A DNA stretch of 64,000 bases from Bradyrhizobium sp. SZCCT0153 (GTDB lineage Bacteria; Pseudomonadota; Alphaproteobacteria; Rhizobiales; Xanthobacteraceae). The notes beneath the pieces are model-generated. The model was not told where the DNA came from and did no database searches. It was given only the letters and a program-made list of their open reading frames with translations. Below are positions 61,836-64,000 of the stretch, in pieces; position 1 is the stretch's first letter; each line of letters begins with the position of its first letter. Made by a program: the position numbers and the translations under genes. The stretch lies in the NCBI RefSeq assembly GCF_018129995.1, contig NZ_JAFCKS010000001.1:248001-312000 (forward strand). Reading direction: 5' to 3'.

Positions 61836-63797
61836 TTGAACGGCGTCACCCCCGACCCGTCAGACCCGATCCGCGATGGCGACGCTCTGTCGCGGCTGAA
61901 GCTGGCGCAGGCCCTGCAACGGGCCATTTATGCCATCGCGTGGGAGCGTGCCTGGCCGAATTTGGCGCGGCTTTTGACCGTTGTCGGCCTGTTCCTGGTG
62001 GTGTCCTGGGCCGGCCTCTGGCTGTCGCTGCCGTTCATTGCCCGCGCCATCGGTCTCGTGGTTTTCGCCGGCATCGCGATTGCCGTCCTGTTCCCGTTGA
62101 TTCGTTTCCGCTGGCCGAGCCGTGAGGAGGCGCTGGCCCGGCTCGACCGTGGCTCCGGCATCCGCCATCGACCGGCCACCACGCTGACGGACACGCTGAG
62201 CTCAAAGGATCCGGTGGCGCTGGCGCTGTGGCAGGCGCAGCGCGAGCGCACGCTGGCTTCGATCAAGCGCATCCGCGCCGGTCTGCCGAACCCGCGGCTG
62301 GCTCTGCATGATCCCTGGGCGCTGCGCGCGCTGGTCATGGTGATGCTGGTGGCGACCTTCTTCGCAGCCGGAGACGAGCGAGCCATGCGGCTCGGGGCCG
62401 CGTTCGACTGGAACGGCGTGCTGGCACCGGCCAATATTCGTGTCGACGCCTGGGTCACGCCGCCGCTCTATGCCGGCAAGCCGCCGATCATCCTGTCGGC
62501 CGCCAACAAGGAGGCCGCGGCGCTACCCGCCAGCGGTCCGCTTGCCGTTCCCGCCGGCTCGACCCTGATCGTGCGCTCCTCCGGCGGCAGCCTCGATGTC
62601 GTCGTTTCCGGTGGCCTCAAGGAGGTTGCCCCCACGGAAGCCGCGCCCAAGGGCACCAACGAGAAGCATTTTGCCATCGCCGGCGACGGTACCGCGCATG
62701 TCCGCGCGCCCTCCGGCCAGCCGCAATGGGCGTTTGTGGCAACGCCGGACCGGCCGCCGACGATTGCGCTGGCCAAGGACCCCGAGCGCCAGGCGCGCGG
62801 CGCGCTCCAGCTCTCCTACAAGATCGAGGACGATTACGGCGTCACCGGCGCCGAGGCGCAAATCGGCCTGCGCCCCGCCGATGCCAAGGATGGTGTGAAG
62901 GATGGCGTGAAGGACGCCGGCAAGGAGACCGACACCAAGGCGGCCGCGCGGCCGCTGTTCCAGCCGCCGCAGTTTCCGCTCGTGCTGCCGAATGCGCGCA
63001 CCCGCAACGGCGTCGGCCAGACGGTGAAGGACCTCAGCGAGGACCCGTATGCGGGCGCCGACGTCACGCTGACGCTTACCGCCAAGGACGAGGCCGGCAA
63101 CGAGGCCAAGAGCGAACCCTTCAACATGCGCCTGCCCGAGCGGCTCTTCACCAATTCGCTCGCCCGCGCGCTGATTGAGCAGCGCCGCATCCTCGCGCTC
63201 GATGCCAACAGGAATTCCGACGTCTACGCCGCGCTCGACGCGCTGATGATCGCGCCCGAATTGTTCACGCCGGACGCGGGCTGCTATCTCGGCCTGCGCA
63301 GCCTGGCGCTGCAGCTGGAAGCCGCCCGCACCGATGATGCGTTGCGCGATGTGGTGGGAAGCATGTGGGCGTTCGCGGTCACCATCGAGGATGACGGCGT
63401 CGCCGGCAGCGTCAACGCCGCGCTGCGCTCGGCGCAGGACGCGCTCAAGCGTGCGCTGGAACGCGGTGCCAGCGAGGACGAGATCAGGGTGCTGACGCAG
63501 AAGCTGCGCGAGGCGATGGCCGGCAAGGTGCGCGATCTCGCCCGCCGTTCCGAGCAAAATCCGCTCGGCGCCCGGCAGCCGTTCCCCGCCGAAGTCCAGC
63601 TCATCCTCGACAAGGCTGTCGAGCTGAAACAGAAGACTCAGAAAGCCACGCCCGACCAGTTCGAAGAACTGTCGAAGCAGCAGGATGCGTTGCGCGAGCA
63701 GCTTCAGGCCTATCGGAAATCGGCGAACAACCGGGCCAACAAGGCGGGCAACGACGGCGCCAATCAGTTCACACGGGACCGGAAATGCGGAAGCTAG
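61836..63797 (+). CDS. DUF4175 membrane protein, unusually short C-terminus
   Basis: 653 residues from a TTG start at 61836 (GGAGAG upstream). Two or three membrane helices (about 42-88 and 163-181) are followed by a large extracytoplasmic region of beta-type repeats (VDAWVTPPLYAGKPPIILS, ALQLSYKIEDDYGVTGAEAQ). This is the DUF4175/TIGR02302 type next to lysA in this group, usually about 850-890 residues with a Gln-rich end. Here it diverges after about LREAMAGKVRDL and stops at TRDRKCGS, so the usual Gln-rich part is missing. Function unknown. Confidence 0.85.
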   Translation: MNGVTPDPSDPIRDGDALSRLKLAQALQRAIYAIAWERAWPNLARLLTVVGLFLVVSWAGLWLSLPFIARAIGLVVFAGIAIAVLFPLIRFRWPSREEALARLDRGSGIRHRPATTLTDTLSSKDPVALALWQAQRERTLASIKRIRAGLPNPRLALHDPWALRALVMVMLVATFFAAGDERAMRLGAAFDWNGVLAPANIRVDAWVTPPLYAGKPPIILSAANKEAAALPASGPLAVPAGSTLIVRSSGGSLDVVVSGGLKEVAPTEAAPKGTNEKHFAIAGDGTAHVRAPSGQPQWAFVATPDRPPTIALAKDPERQARGALQLSYKIEDDYGVTGAEAQIGLRPADAKDGVKDGVKDAGKETDTKAAARPLFQPPQFPLVLPNARTRNGVGQTVKDLSEDPYAGADVTLTLTAKDEAGNEAKSEPFNMRLPERLFTNSLARALIEQRRILALDANRNSDVYAALDALMIAPELFTPDAGCYLGLRSLALQLEAARTDDALRDVVGSMWAFAVTIEDDGVAGSVNAALRSAQDALKRALERGASEDEIRVLTQKLREAMAGKVRDLARRSEQNPLGARQPFPAEVQLILDKAVELKQKTQKATPDQFEELSKQQDALREQLQAYRKSANNRANKAGNDGANQFTRDRKCGS

Positions 63798-64000
63798 CGC
63801 GCGTGCCAGTCTTGAAGGCGATCTCGATCGCCGCTCTCGCCGTCCTGCTCGGAGGCGTGCCCGCAGCCGTCTCGGCCCAGCAGGACCAGGATCCCGATGC
63901 GCTGCTCGACAGCGCCGAAAAGGCGATGCAGGAGTCCGGCGACAGCCTCAGGCAGAAGGAATCCGGAAAGAGCCTCAACAATCAGTCCGACGCCATCCAG
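63785..64000 (+). CDS. Secreted protein, partial (cut by window end)
   Basis: 72 visible residues from the ATG at 63785. It begins MRKLARVPVLKAISIAALAV, a signal peptide cut near residue 32 (VSAQQ), then a helical, acidic and Gln-rich stretch DQDPDALLDSAEKAMQESGDSLRQKESGKSLNNQSDAIQ. The ATG lies inside the last codons of the DUF4175 gene (13-base overlap), so translation is coupled. The helical repeat resembles the C-terminal part of longer DUF4175 proteins, suggesting the normal single gene is split here. Confidence 0.7.
   Translation, partial: MRKLARVPVLKAISIAALAVLLGGVPAAVSAQQDQDPDALLDSAEKAMQESGDSLRQKESGKSLNNQSDAIQ

Overview
The window is chromosomal DNA from an alphaproteobacterium, almost certainly Bradyrhizobium or a close relative. 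It is GC-rich throughout. The order tlpA / argH / small lipoprotein / lysA / DUF4175 gene and the TlpA sequence itself match what I recall of Bradyrhizobium japonicum. Families of palindromic intergenic repeats typical of that genus recur. I see no phage, insertion sequence, integrase or CRISPR array, so this looks like core and near-core chromosome. All identifications come from reading the sequence; no database search was run.

Layout. 1-6.1 kb (minus strand): a truncated long-chain acyl-CoA ligase, a penicillin-binding DD-peptidase with a histone-H1-like tail, a cyclic-glucan-type ABC exporter and an orphan solute-binding protein. 6.3-14.3 kb (plus): small secreted proteins, a HisE-like pyrophosphohydrolase, a DedA/YqaA membrane protein, aspartate ammonia-lyase, a nitronate monooxygenase, a thioesterase-like protein and three conserved hypotheticals, the first behind a perfect CtrA-type box. 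14.4-19.7 kb (minus): a GMC oxidoreductase and a NarL-type two-component pair, with small secreted proteins between. 19.8-25.4 kb: small secreted proteins, an AraC regulator, tRNA-Leu(CAA), DsbB, an AbrB-type permease and a PsiF-like protein. 25.5-27.8 kb: a TetR regulator divergent from two thioesterases across two clear operators, then a DsbA-like oxidoreductase.

28.2-37.9 kb: an alpha/beta hydrolase and a trypsin-fold PDZ protein that has lost its whole catalytic triad, divergent from an M20 amidohydrolase and a five-gene oligopeptide-type ABC importer. 37.9-39.3 kb: dodecin, a decayed GH1 beta-glucosidase fragment and an HNH endonuclease. 39.5-48.4 kb: a minus-strand set (nitronate monooxygenase, lipoprotein-like solute-binding protein, acyl-CoA ligase, DUF2855 protein, SnoaL-FMO flavoprotein, Cys-rich NHL-repeat protein) facing a LysR gene with two spaced inverted repeats between. 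This is the best candidate for an undescribed catabolic unit.

48.3-64 kb: AlkA, GluQ synthetase without its zinc cysteines, a hybrid histidine kinase whose end overlaps a BrkB-family gene, a HIG1-type protein with cobalamin adenosyltransferase, etfB-etfA with a strong terminator, 3-hydroxyacyl-CoA dehydrogenase, a YjfB-like protein, tlpA, argH, lptM-like, lysA, a 3-hydroxyisobutyrate-dehydrogenase-family enzyme, a carboxymuconolactone-decarboxylase-family protein, and an unusually short DUF4175 protein coupled to a secreted protein cut by the window end.

Shared themes are acyl-CoA metabolism (two ligases, three thioesterase-like genes, ETF, hydroxyacyl-CoA dehydrogenase, two nitronate monooxygenases), envelope thiol chemistry (DsbB, DsbA-like, TlpA) and many small secreted cysteine-rich proteins.
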